Assembly (NCBI GenBank): GCA_035041965.1
Contig: JAPYMA010000367.1
Span: 48,750 to 112,749 of the forward strand
Direction: 5' to 3'
Source: Anisakis pegreffii
Lineage: Eukaryota; Nematoda; Chromadorea; Rhabditida; Anisakidae
Length of the DNA stretch: 64,000 nt
Shown: one piece after another, positions 40,701 to 51,598 of the stretch
Position numbering within the stretch: the stretch's first letter is position 1
How the letters are laid out: every line of letters begins with the position of its first letter
The notes under the pieces: model-generated
Seen by the model: only the letters and a program-made list of their open reading frames with translations
Databases searched by the model: none
Told to the model about the DNA's origin: nothing
Program-made: the position numbers and the translations under genes

Positions 40701-43700
40701 TCGTTTCAATTAAAATAGGTCTGCAATATGTTGGAAATGTTGAATTGTTGATGAAATGATCGGTTATTTAGGACGGATTTTGATGACAAAAAATCCACAA
40801 ATAGTGGCCGGTGACGCGCGAGTATTCGAGGCCATCGATGTACCCGAATTAAGGCATTTAGTTAATGTGGTTGTTTTTCCACAGTATGGACCAAGACCAC
40901 ATCCTGACGAAATGGCTGGTGGGTCGGACTCGTTTCATTAACACGATTGATAATTTTTCTGTCTTATAATCATTTACAGTTTCCATTTTCTGAAATGCGA
41001 TTTACACGATTGATCTTAATAATTTACATCCGAAATAATTTACAGTGCTTCTGATGTTAGTATCACTGCTGTTTGTGAGTGTTATCATCGTTGTTTCGAT
41101 TTTTTAATTGTCAAAATTTGAGAAAAACAATTTCGTTTTTATTATTGTCATTGCAACAGTTATGACAGCGATAATAATAATAACAATAGTGGTAGTAATA
41201 GTAATAATAATGCAAAACAATATAATAGTGGTACTAAATAATGAAAATAATAATGATAATGAGAATTAACGAGTGAGAAGCACTTTAAAGGCTCCGATTT
41301 GGACGGTGATGAATATTGTGTGATATGGGATGAACAACTGTTATTGGAAAATAATGAAGAGCCAATTGATTTCACGAAAACTGTTCGTATGCCAGACAAC
41401 GTCGACGACTCGGAAGTGGTTGGTTTTGATGGATCGTTCGTTTGTTTCGGATTTTTGATTTCAGTTGTATATTTTGCCTGTATTTTCTCTATAACTATTT
41501 AAGAGTTTGATTGTTTTTATTGAAGGTACCAAAGATGATAGAATTCTTCGTGAATTACATCAAACAAGATTCAATTGGTACAATCGCAAACGCGTTCATG
41601 GTGAACGCTGACCTTTACGGCATTACCAGTCAGGTTATCAATTTCTTTTCGTTTTTGCACTATCCTAAATTGTTTCCTCTAAAATCATTTTCTTTCTGTG
41701 TGAATCTTCTGTTCAATGGGTTTTTCTTTTTCTTTTTACCGATAAGAACAAATGGAGAATGCAGTCCCCATTTACAATTGTCTGGATTATGTATTTGGTC
41801 GTATGCATAGGATTCGGCGGCACGTTCCACTATTTCGTATTGTGTATTTTATCATATGATGTAGAATGTCGATAAATGCTCAAAAAATTTTAATGAAAAC
41901 TCATTGGGATTTCATATCGCCTGTCAGGGGGATGCCGTATTGAATTGTTGATCATCCATCGGTGTTTTGAGCATCGCATCAGTAACACCATTGATGATTC
42001 TTGATCAATATTTAATCGTTCCGTTCGTGATCGATTAAATATCATCAGTGGATGAATGGAATGAATGGCTTGCAAATGAAAGTTCAAGACCAAGTTTTAA
42101 TTTGTATTGGAATGATTTGGCAGTTATTTATGCTCCGAATTGAAGGTTTGTATGAATATCGCCCGAAAGCAAAGCCAATCTGTTGACTTTCCGAAAACCG
42201 GACAGCCGCCAGCTCCGTTAGTGAAACAGTGGACACAACAAGAGGACGGAACATTCTTGCCACCTGAGAAGGCTGAAAGATGGCCAGATTTTATGACTAA
42301 ATCACATAAGCCGTGTTATGTGTCACCACGCTTACTTGGATATTTGTTCAGGTTTACATTTCATTTTGTATTCTTCTTATGATCATTTCACTCTATTTTC
42401 TTTTCTTTTTCTTTTCTTCTGTTCAAAGCACACAGAAAAGTTCCTTGTAAAAAACGTTAAGAATAAATCTGAGAACATTCGTTTTGTTTTTGCAGGAGAA
42501 TTCGATTGGTTGAGGACGTTTTAGCGATTGCGAGTGTTAGTGAGCAACGTGAAGCGCTTGAGTTGGACCAGGATTTGCTATATGAAGGACGGGAGGAGTA
42601 TTCGGGGATTGCAAGGGAACGGTATAACGCGTATTGTGCTGATGTTGGGGTGTGTTGCGTTCAATTTCTGATTATGACTTTGTTTGTTCGAAGTTTCGCT
42701 TCTCCTCTTGAAACTAAGTCATGACCTGCGAAGAGGTCATTTGGGAGTAGCCAAGAAATTTTTCTATATACAACACTCAGCAGCATAAATGTTGTGTGAA
42801 TGGAACGGTTGGTTTCATTATGTAACACCAATCGAGAGAAAGGAGTGTTGAGCGCAAAAAGAAAGTTTAAGAGGCACTGATTTAAAGATAATTTGGCGTA
42901 ACTCTCAAAATGAACAGTGCTCGATATCGGCTACAGTTTTTTAATTATAGATTCTACGGCCTTCTCCTCCTGCAAAAATTCTTAACAGACCGCGATTGTC
43001 ACTGTTTGATTATAGCACTTTCTGCAAAATTTCAAGCTTTTCAACTGGCCAGCCTCGTACGCTGTATGTATTGTTAAAGGCCTTACTGGATAACTACGGG
43101 ATACCAGACGAAGGGCAGCTATTCTCGGGGTGCGTTAGTGTGATACGGAATCGTATAAGCGATCGTGATATGGACGATATGTCGTTTTATAATACACTTC
43201 ATATGATCGAACAAAAGATGAGTGAAGTCTTCTTGAGGTTCGATGGATTGGTTTTATTATGTCGTCCGTTATTTTGTGAATGGTCTCGTTCCGTTTCTGC
43301 GTTCTCTTTTCAGATTTCATTATTGTTTTCCATTATGCCATTAAATCACTTCACAGTGGTTAGAGTGAAATTTACATTGAAATTAAAAGCGAATTGCAGA
43401 TATCGTATAGATTTCTACAAAGAATTCGGTGGTTACGTTGAAAACACCGAAGCGGAACTTTCGTATGGCGGTAGCGACACGTCGGAAGCGAACGAACGTC
43501 GTATCTGTAAGAACCCTTCGGAGGATATGCAGAAAAAGGCGTCAGCATATTACGAGATTTGCTATGGTATCAAGTTTGATTTCGCTTTTGTCATTTATTT
43601 ATTTATTTATTTTTTATTCGCACATTTCTATCATTAGGTATCTGTTGGTGGATAGTAAATTTTTGAATTTCTTAACTTGATTATTCAATGTTAACTTGCT

Positions 43701-46700
43701 CATTAATAGTCATTTTCTGTATGCGTAGTCATTGAATTGAATTTTATTTTTTGAAATTCTATCATTTTGGTTGAATGGAGCGAAAGCGATTTTAGGCGAA
43801 GCGTCAAAGAATGTTACTGGCAGACGAATTTTATCGTTTCCTTGGGTTGTGTGGGACGTTCTGAAAAGTTTGAAACGGACTTCTGAAACTATTTCGATCG
43901 ATCCACTCAATGAGTACCTTTGTAGGGTACTGTTCTTTTCTCATTTGAAATTGCCTTAAATAATAGTTATTATAATTTCTATAAAAATTATTATTGTTGT
44001 TATCATTATTCCTTTATAATTATATTAATCAGTATGCTGAATTGATAGTTGACTTAAATGTTGAAATAATGTCTGAGTTTCATTGTGAACATTCTAGCGC
44101 ACAACTCTTTTGATGCGATTATATAAGGCAACCTTATTGCAATTGGAAGATCAGTTGGAAGGAAAATTTTTTCGACTGAATGTTTTCAAGAGAAAAAAGC
44201 TTCTGTAATTCAAAATCCATGGACATTATTGATGTGAGGGTAAAAGTGTTTGATTGCTGAAAGAATTAATGGGATCACTTTTCAATCGCTCGTCTTCTTT
44301 GCGTATTATTTTATTCGTTTTCAAGTTTAGTATTTGTCATTCGCATTGCTTACAGGCGATAAACACGTATTGTGTCGATAATGAAAGCGCTATGCAAAGA
44401 TTCATGACGCACATCACTAAGCAGTCCTCTTCGGTTCATGCGATTAAACGATATTGTCGCAGATTTGAAGGTATTGCAATTTGGAATTGCTACGTTCAAC
44501 GCAAAAATATTTCTGGTTTTTTTCCAATCTCAAGATAGAACAATTGTCGATTTAAGTTAATGTTGTTTTTTTTGAGAAAATTTCAATCAGAATGTGATAA
44601 TTGTGTGAATATTTCATCAGTGACCGTGTAACGTACTTGTTACATTGATTTTGAATTAAGCAGATGAGTGAATCTGTTCGTTTTTTTGCGTTTTATTAAT
44701 GAATGGAATGATTTTTTTGGAATTGAAAGAATTTTCATCTCGAAAGGAATGATCTCAGTCATCATTCATAGGACTGTCTAAATGCAAATGACCTTATAGG
44801 AAAATAGAATTGAATTTTGAGAAATATTGGTGGAAAATTCTCATGGGAAATATAATTTTAAGGCTTAGATCGATTAATGTTTATTGTGTGTGAATGGGCC
44901 AAAAGTGAGCGATTACTGGAGGATTGCTTAAAAATGGAACATCTTTGTATATTGTTGATTCAGTTCGGTCTTGGCTATCTTACTGACCAGGATGCGTCAT
45001 CGCCAAATGTTTTTCTTGAAAAGGTTCACATTGATTTATGCACGGGCATTGCAAAAATATCCACTGTTGACTACTCAATTGGTGTATGACGATGAAAAGA
45101 TTTGTTGGTTTCTCTATCTGGATAGAGTTGTTGAAATATTTTCAACGCTCTTCTCAAAATTCAGTTATGCCTTATTGCTCAGGAATATCTCTCATTAGAA
45201 CAATATCACATAGACTTACTATGAATCGTATGCAAGTGTCTTTGAACATTATTTTCAGACCGATACGTTATTGAATGTGGACGAACAAAGCGATGAGGAT
45301 GGTGCGAGAAGTAGCGCTGACGAATGCGTTAATCTGAACGATCGTTTAGGTGGCTTAGGCAAATGCTTCATGGATTTTGTGCAATTTTTGAGTTCAAGAC
45401 GATTCGAAACAATGAAATTGATCAATTTCATGCATCCAAATCTCGGATTCCATTCGATTCTAATGCGTGGACAGTGGCGACATCTGCACAAGGTGCGTTC
45501 ATTGTTTGTCGTTTCAATGTTCAGTTCTTCGTCTTTTTCTTTCATCTGCATCAGTGAATTGGCTTTGCGTTTTGCTTATTGATTCGATCGGACTTTTCAT
45601 TGCTTGTCGCTTGATTTCAATTTGATTATTGATAAGTCTTAAAGAGTAAACTAAGATGAGCCCTGAATCTCAATAGTTAACGATGCAACAGTTGTTTAGC
45701 TTGAGTTAGAATTTCCCATAGTATATTTGAGAACTGTCAATGGTGATTTATTATCGGATTTATTGTTCGCGTCGATCGTTTGTTTGACAAATTGACTTCT
45801 AAATTGAAATTGAAAATTTTTAGGTTCTGGATTTTTTTGTCGCTATTGTTTATTCTTTTCAGGCAGCACTAAAAACACTGTATTACATTGTGTTAACGGG
45901 ACGTTTCAGTTTGCTGAATCATCGTATCGTTGAAACGCAAAATTATTCGCGTTCTGAGGTTTGTTTGTTCATTTCGAAAAAAGTTCCGTTCGTCGTTTTT
46001 TTGCTTCTCAAATTCAGACGTTTTTCTTCCTCGCTTTGTTCGATTTTCTGCAACAATTGATTTATTTCAATGTCGTTGTCATTCGAAAATCGCCAGATTG
46101 AAATGATAATTGTATCGAAGTGTAAAGATCAATTCGAGACAATTTTAAAGGAGACGGCAGTTGATGAGATCTATCTGAGTGAATTGGAACCATTTGTAAT
46201 TGAGTTGCCAGATGACGTGTCAAATGAAGAAGAAGAAGAACTCATTGAGAAAATGCGTTTGCATTCAGGTGTTAAATATTTACGTCTGCGACGACTGACT
46301 AAACCCAGAGGTAGATTGATCATATATCAACCACAATATTCATAGTGAATTGTGAAACTTCCTTATTGAATGTTGCAAAATCATTTCAAGTTTTCAGTAA
46401 ACCTTTCACATTAAAAGACGCACAAAAGTGTTGCCTAGCAGAGCGTTGAAGTCCTATAGGATTTATGTTTCTGCTACTGAATCGTCCGAGTAATACTATA
46501 TAAAATTTGTCGATTGCAAGCAAACTTACAATTAGTGCTCAGTGGAGTGAAATATATTCCACGTTTCCAGATCATGTGGTTGTATCTGCTGTTGGTACAA
46601 TGGAATCGTTGCATCGACTACGTGCACTCGTAGCCGTTAAACCATCACTGAACTCATTCAACAACACCAAAAAACGTTCCGAAATGGTCTCAAGACTCGT

Positions 46701-46728
46701 TTATGAACGTATCTCAGCACTTGTCTAA
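31714..46728 (+). CDS. Cellular RNA-dependent RNA polymerase (EGO-1/RRF family), complete
   Basis: Eukaryotic RdRP that copies target RNAs to make secondary siRNAs in RNA interference and germline silencing. About 35 exons chain in phase: 31714-31896, 32087-32167 (donor uncertain), 32289-32414, 32852-32994, 33481-33707, 34018-34100, 34227-34402, 34574-34691, 35249-35346, 36021-36252, 36399-36464, 36683-36853, 37262-37472, 37792-37973, 38270-38449, 38851-38997, 39467-39568, 39744-39853, 40018-40148, 40468-40638, 40772-40918, 41291-41418, 41526-41633, 42146-42351, 42496-42649, 43053-43237, 43400-43566, 43796-43926, 44356-44470, 44869-45023, 45259-45492, 45863-45958, 46097-46310, 46571-46728; about 1,711 residues. 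Family motifs: TPTRM...[46 protein letters not shown], the catalytic DLDGD (about residues 1031-1035), VDFPKTG and LSFPWVVWD. Which nematode paralogue (EGO-1, RRF-1 or RRF-3) cannot be decided by eye. Confidence 0.95.
32643..32700. repeat. Dispersed repeat, second copy
   Basis: Shares agaggcataaa, taatgagtt and neighbouring bases with about 12895-12945. Lies in an RdRP intron; the first copy is upstream of NDRG. Confidence 0.6.
32740..32835. repeat. Low-complexity tta/ttg tract in RdRP intron
   Basis: Runs of ttattgttgtt-type triplets. Similar tracts occur in other introns of this gene. Confidence 0.7.
35365..35460. repeat. Low-complexity tta/ttg tract in RdRP intron
   Basis: Near-continuous attattattgtt triplets between exons ending 35346 and starting 36021. 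The poly-Leu open frame over it is a composition artefact. Confidence 0.85.
37510..37625. repeat. Low-complexity att/gtt tract in RdRP intron
   Basis: Triplet-like attattgtt repeats after the exon ending at 37472. The Ile/Val-rich open frame is an artefact. Confidence 0.85.
38079..38226. mobile_element. Candidate foldback/MITE element with internal short repeats
   Basis: Termini cggacaatctg (38084-38094) and cagattgtccg (38211-38221) are perfect 11-bp inverted repeats. The interior consists of degenerate 15-16-bp units of the type attgtccgttaggcaa in both orientations. Direct copies of gatctgtatg flank it at 38069-38078 and 38227-38236, possibly a target duplication. It lies in the RdRP intron 37974-38269. 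Confidence 0.7.
39925..39955. repeat. Short att/gtt microsatellite
   Basis: Triplet run in the RdRP intron before exon 40018. Confidence 0.65.
41160..41265. repeat. Low-complexity ata/ata-gt tract
   Basis: aataataataacaa-type repeats in the intron just before the exon that carries the catalytic DLDGD motif. Confidence 0.75.
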
Positions 46729-48317
46729 GCAAACATTTGCATTTGTAAACACAAACGATGAACTTATCTTAACCATCTTCTTGCTATTTGTTTTTTTTTC
46801 ATTTTTTCATTTTTCATTTTGTTTCATTTCATCTGTTTTCATTGTTTTTTTTTTCATTTTTTAAAGTCTTTATTCGCTTTACGTAACCATCTTGTCACTA
46901 ATGCTATTATTGTACTGATTTTATGTTCAGTCTTTTCTCGGTGGAGTTTATTGTACTCGATTTTATTGTACTACTATCAGTATTGTAGTCTTGTAAGATA
47001 TCACCATGATTCGTCACTCATCGGAAGAAACGTATTGTGATAAAGTGATAGGAGGCTGTTAGTTGATGTACGATTGCGATATTAGCTGTTATCACTTGAA
47101 TTCATTGCTCAAGATTGTACGAGAAACTGTTTGAGTCGTGTTCATGCTATGTACTGGTTTTTATAATGCTCAACGTTCACTTATGCTTATGCGAGTCCTC
47201 TTCTACCACTAATAATATCATTATGAATATGTTGCATATGTAATTTTCTTAGCTTCATTTGTAATTTGCATCGTTTTTTTTAAAATTCGACTGACTCGTA
47301 AGCCTATTGATCAATTGATTGTTTGATTTTTGTGCATATTGAAAAAGTCTCGTGATCACTACTTCATTTTGATATGATATGAATTGATTCTTCATTGGTT
47401 TACATGTTCATATGGGAGGACTCAAGCCTTCTCTAGCTGTCAATCTCAATTTCTCATAGACCAGTTACGATACGCATTGATAATTGAGCTAGTGGAAAGG
47501 TGAGTTTTGGATGGATGACCATCTGAAGCATTCATATCAAAGTATGGAGTAAGATCAGTTTTACAAAGTCTTCTTATAACCAAAAGAAGTCGAAGTTTGA
47601 GGTGAATTCAGTTATTGTTTGAGTCCAAGTGTGAACGTGTGCGTATGCTTTAAAATTGCTTTCAGTTTTGTCTTTCTGTGAATTCCTATGCAGTTTTGTC
47701 CGAAAGAATAACTCTTTCAACAGTTTGTCACAATAATTATAACAGTGGTTGCTGTGGGATTGAGCTAAGGATAGTGTAATGATCATGATTTGGTTGTCTT
47801 GCAATCCAGTTCAGAATGGGTGCGATTAAGCACGTATAAAATAGTTTAATGGTTCATGAGGAAATGAAAGAGATATGGAAACTGCAGATGGAATACCTAT
47901 TAACTGAACGAATTGAAAAAAAAGTTTAAAAATAACGGTTCCAAGTTAGGAAGTGCCCAGTTTATTGTTTTAAGTAAACCAATTTACGTGTAAGATCTTT
48001 CTGTTCATTGCCACAGTTTCATTGATTTTCATATTTTTGAAGTTTGTCAATTGATCGTTCTTAATTTATTCATTGCATTTAATGAATTAATGATATGAAT
48101 GCGAAGGTGAAAAGGTTTCTTGCTATTTATACGGTATATTAAGTGAATTACAAACTTGTCATTCCACAGTTTCATCAATAAAACTTCATCAATTTGTTCA
48201 CTAGCAGAATCGACAGTTGATAATAATTTAGGTAATTCAAGTAAGAGAACCGGTAATTTAAGCGATACACTTGGTCAAGGTTGAGTTTGTTTGAGTTTTT
48301 ATGTGGTGAATGCTGGA

Positions 48318-48990
48318 TCATGGATCTGGTGGCTGAGCGAGCGACTGAAGCGATTCTGACAGAAGCTGAATTTTTGATTATTCCACGGAAATTATGCTTA
48401 TAGTATGCTGGCAAAGGGTAAGAGTCGAGAGGGATTATGATTCGAAGAGCATTTTTAATCATCGAGGATACCGTAATCGTGAACATTTTGAGATAATCAG
48501 TAATAAGGTTTAGAATGAGACGACTGTTAGGTTATATTCGCAACTCTTAGAAGCGATCATATCTCAACTCTCAGAAGATCATATCGCAACTCTTAGAAGC
48601 GATCAGTCTTGAGGTGATCAAGAAAATCGGATCGCTGAATTTCGAAGGGACCCCAAAACAGAATGATCTGATAATTAAATGAGCATCAGTGGTTCATCTT
48701 CAGTGGTGACTTGAAAATGTCTCAAAATTGAAACAAACATCACAGAAACACTGAACTGTTTTGAACAGCCATAAGAAGAGGGTATTTTGAATTGGCACGT
48801 GTGAAATAGCGAGTAATGACGGAGAATTTTGAAGGTTTTTTCTCTAATAATCAGTGAGGAATTTTTCACGTTTTTTCTTCAAAAGAAAGCTAAGCTGGTG
48901 CCATTGTACATTGATTCATGCATTTCTCAAATTGGTAAAGGAGCTTAATCTTAATCTCTTAGCCGTACCATCAAGCAGACTTATCTTCTC
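48318..48990 (+). pseudogene. Relic of the SDR gene 3' end
   Basis: Positions 48318-48418 match exon 6 of the SDR genes ([18 protein letters not shown]...) and then the intron 6 start gtaagagtcgag. A TAG replaces the codon before YAGKG, and no upstream exon is present. The match continues through the intron (gaccccaaaacagaatgatc at about 48650, also at 23970 and 30206) and on to about 48965, where it matches 31125-31205 rather than exon 7. The copy therefore has an internal deletion and cannot encode the enzyme. Confidence 0.88.
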
Positions 48991-50443
48991 ACCGCTTATG
49001 TGATTAGCAACAAATAATTCTGCTTGAGAATGGGTTGAGAATGATTAATATGTGATCCGAGATGAGTATATTGCTAAAAATTTTTTCTCATTTTTAGTGA
49101 AACAATCCTATCTACACTCAATGGAAAAACATCTAATTTTACTCATATATATCTACATCTTATAAATATATATCTACAACTCTTTATGTTACGTATCATA
49201 TTCTTAAAATGAGTCATTCATTCGGTATTCTCACTTATCATTTGTCATATGACTATCACAGTTTTTATGACTGAGACGTGCAAACAATTAAACATTTCAA
49301 TTAGAGGCTTCATTTTTTTGAGACATTCCTAATGACGTCCTGCACTCCATACAATGAAATCTATGGTCTTGTGTGAATCAAATGACTGAAGAATCGCATA
49401 GTTTTCTGTGATGCATTTAGTAGTTTCTGATAGTCAGAAAATCTCTGAGAATGACTAAAGATACGAATTTAGTGATGACACGGCAGCTGGTACAGAGCTT
49501 GTTGAAGATAAGTTTGGGTTAAGAGAACGCAATTTGTGAGTCGTTTGCTAAGAATCATCCGAGCTCGCGAGTGCATGATCAATGCAAGGTATTGTTTTCG
49601 ACAAAGTTCATAAATTCTCAAAGCAATTGTGATGTGATGCCAGTAATTGCTAGCTGAAAATATTCCTTGAATAGGAGCATTTGAACAAGCTTATAAATAT
49701 ATATCTACAACTTGCTCTCTCTCTACATCAGTCGAAATAGTACGATTGATCTCTGATGATGAAATTCGATGCGGAATGACCGATTGCATAAATTGAAATC
49801 GAATAGCGATGATCCCTTCTGCAATGTAAACTGAACTGCAAAAGATTTTCATTTCGTTAATGCCAACATTCAACTTTGGTCTTCATTATAAGCTAATACC
49901 TTCCATATGAAGTTTATACCCTTTGAACAAACTTTCCGTCGTTTTATTTGAGAAATTTTGCAACATGAAAAAAAGAATAACGCAATGAAGATATTGCAGC
50001 ATAATGTTGACGAACACATAGTTGTATCAGCAAAAGCGTTACATAGTTTATGTGTCTCGAGTGTTGATAGTGATTAGCGATAGGAATTTTAAGCAGTGAT
50101 TCATTCAAAAAACATCAGGATAGCAAGGAAGTTTTCATGATTGAAGCATATCATACAATAGAATGAATGCCTATCATAGTAGAAAAGAAACTGAAGTAAA
50201 AATTCTCATGAGTGAAGCATATCATAGAAAATTTGCAGAATTGACTGTTGTTCTGATATGATAATGAAAGAGATTATATCGATGTGAAAACAAAATACGA
50301 TGACGAAAACAAATGAGCTGGATTAAAAACGAATTATATGTCACTAACCGTTTTCCTTTTGCTTCCTTTCATTTTGACTGATTATAAATTGACAACATTA
50401 TACCGGTTGTGTTCATTGATGAATGCAGGTGAGTTTGTGATGA

Positions 50444-50668
50444 ATGCAGGTGTTGCTTACGCTGGAACATGTTTCGAGCGGACAGTTTGTTCGCGATCGG
50501 TGCAGCAAGACATGCTATCCTGAATTGGGGCGACATCAAACATGCGAATGCACCAAGGATAAGCTTCATCAACTCGATGGCTCATTCCATGACGGCGCCT
50601 CCCTAAGCAGATTGATTGATACTGCTATGGATTATACTGATAATGTTCATGTTTGTGCTTTATATTGA
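50444..50668 (+). other. Unassigned Cys-rich open frame
   Basis: After a cag at 50443 there is an open frame with the block CSKTCYPELGRHQTCECTK, ending at a TGA near 50668. Two other frames over the same DNA are also open, so the coding frame is unclear. No family recognised; it may be a gene fragment. Confidence 0.2.
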
Positions 50669-51064
50669 TCGATTAGTTCAACTGGTTTGATTACACAACT
50701 TCTTGATAGACGATTGAAACGCGATAATATTTACAATATCCCTGGAATTGACTTTTTAATAGAGAACAGAAAAACGTGTCAAAAATATCGAGTTCATGAA
50801 CGCGTGAAAAATGTCGCTAACTTTTGAACGAATGCAAACAATGTCGTTAAATTTTATAGACGAACTGATAAAATCCTATTAATGTACCTGATTGTCAAAT
50901 TTTACACTTTACCGATAACATTATGTACTTCGCTGTTAGAGTTGGTATTTATAGCATCACATAATTTGTTTCTCACTTTGAGTTCGCTTCATTCATCGAT
51001 TCTATCATCTCATAATGTGTTCCAATCAATTTCATTGCGGTTCAGCTTTTTCTACGTTTTCCTA

Positions 51065-51598
51065 TCATAGTGGATACATGCAAAGATGAGAAGAGACTAC
51101 CTGAAATGCTCGTTTCATTTGCTTTGGTTGAATGAGAAGTGAGATGGAGGAGAGGAGGAATAGTTCGGTGAGAATTGCGGTGAAATTCTGAGTGGATATT
51201 TGTTCCTGTTGTACGGCAAAGTCACATAGTATTTTATGATAAGATGCAAAAACTATGAGCAGGAGGTTGTGGTTATTATTAATTAAATGTAACTTCCATT
51301 GAAAGTCATCGGATGAAAGCTTGAAATTCCATTTGCTTTCAACAGTCTTGTCAGTTGTTCGCGTTGAATTCGAATTCACAACTGTTAACACATAAACTAT
51401 CTCACTCGTGTCGAAAATGCCCGATCCATTATTCTTATTGTACTCTCTTTCCAGTCGGACTTGGTCAATTTTTTTCACGAAAAAAAAAATGGCTGAGGAA
51501 TTCAATTTTTTGAAACGAGATGCGATGAACCAGGTACTGCAATTGCTGCTTTTTGAACAATCATTCAATGGTTTTTTTCGAAAATTATTATTGATCAT
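51065..51598 (-). CDS. Unassigned 177-codon open frame antisense to the SLC26 5' end
   Basis: Uninterrupted 534-nt frame in strongly AT-rich DNA, starting MINNNFRKK and ending near 51065. It has a hydrophobic segment LLLIVFASYHKIL near residue 115 and another near 150 (LFLLSSISLLI). It overlaps SLC26 exon 1 (51489-51533) on the other strand. No family recognised. It may be a real small gene, an exon, or chance. Confidence 0.25.
   Translation of the reverse strand: MINNNFRKKPLNDCSKSSNCSTWFIASRFKKLNSSAIFFFVKKIDQVRLEREYNKNNGSGIFDTSEIVYVLTVVNSNSTRTTDKTVESKWNFKLSSDDFQWKLHLINNNHNLLLIVFASYHKILCDFAVQQEQISTQNFTAILTELFLLSSISLLIQPKQMKRAFQVVSSHLCMYPL

Larger units (their letters stand above)
46729..51454. 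other. Intergenic between RdRP and SLC26 genes
   Basis: About 4.7 kb. It includes the RdRP 3' UTR, the SDR relic (48318-48990), an unassigned Cys-rich open frame near 50444-50668, and the long antisense open frame at 51065-51598. The rest (46850-48300, 49000-50300) shows no supported gene. Confidence 0.6.

Noticed and set aside
42996..43637. 213-codon open frame as a single-exon gene
   Set aside because: It is two RdRP exons (43053-43237 and 43400-43566) plus a readable intron; the family match covers only the exonic parts.
1..46728. A functional RNA-metabolism operon (ints-8, exos-9, RdRP)
   Set aside because: Genes lie on different strands, kilobases apart and interrupted by unrelated genes; proximity alone is not evidence.
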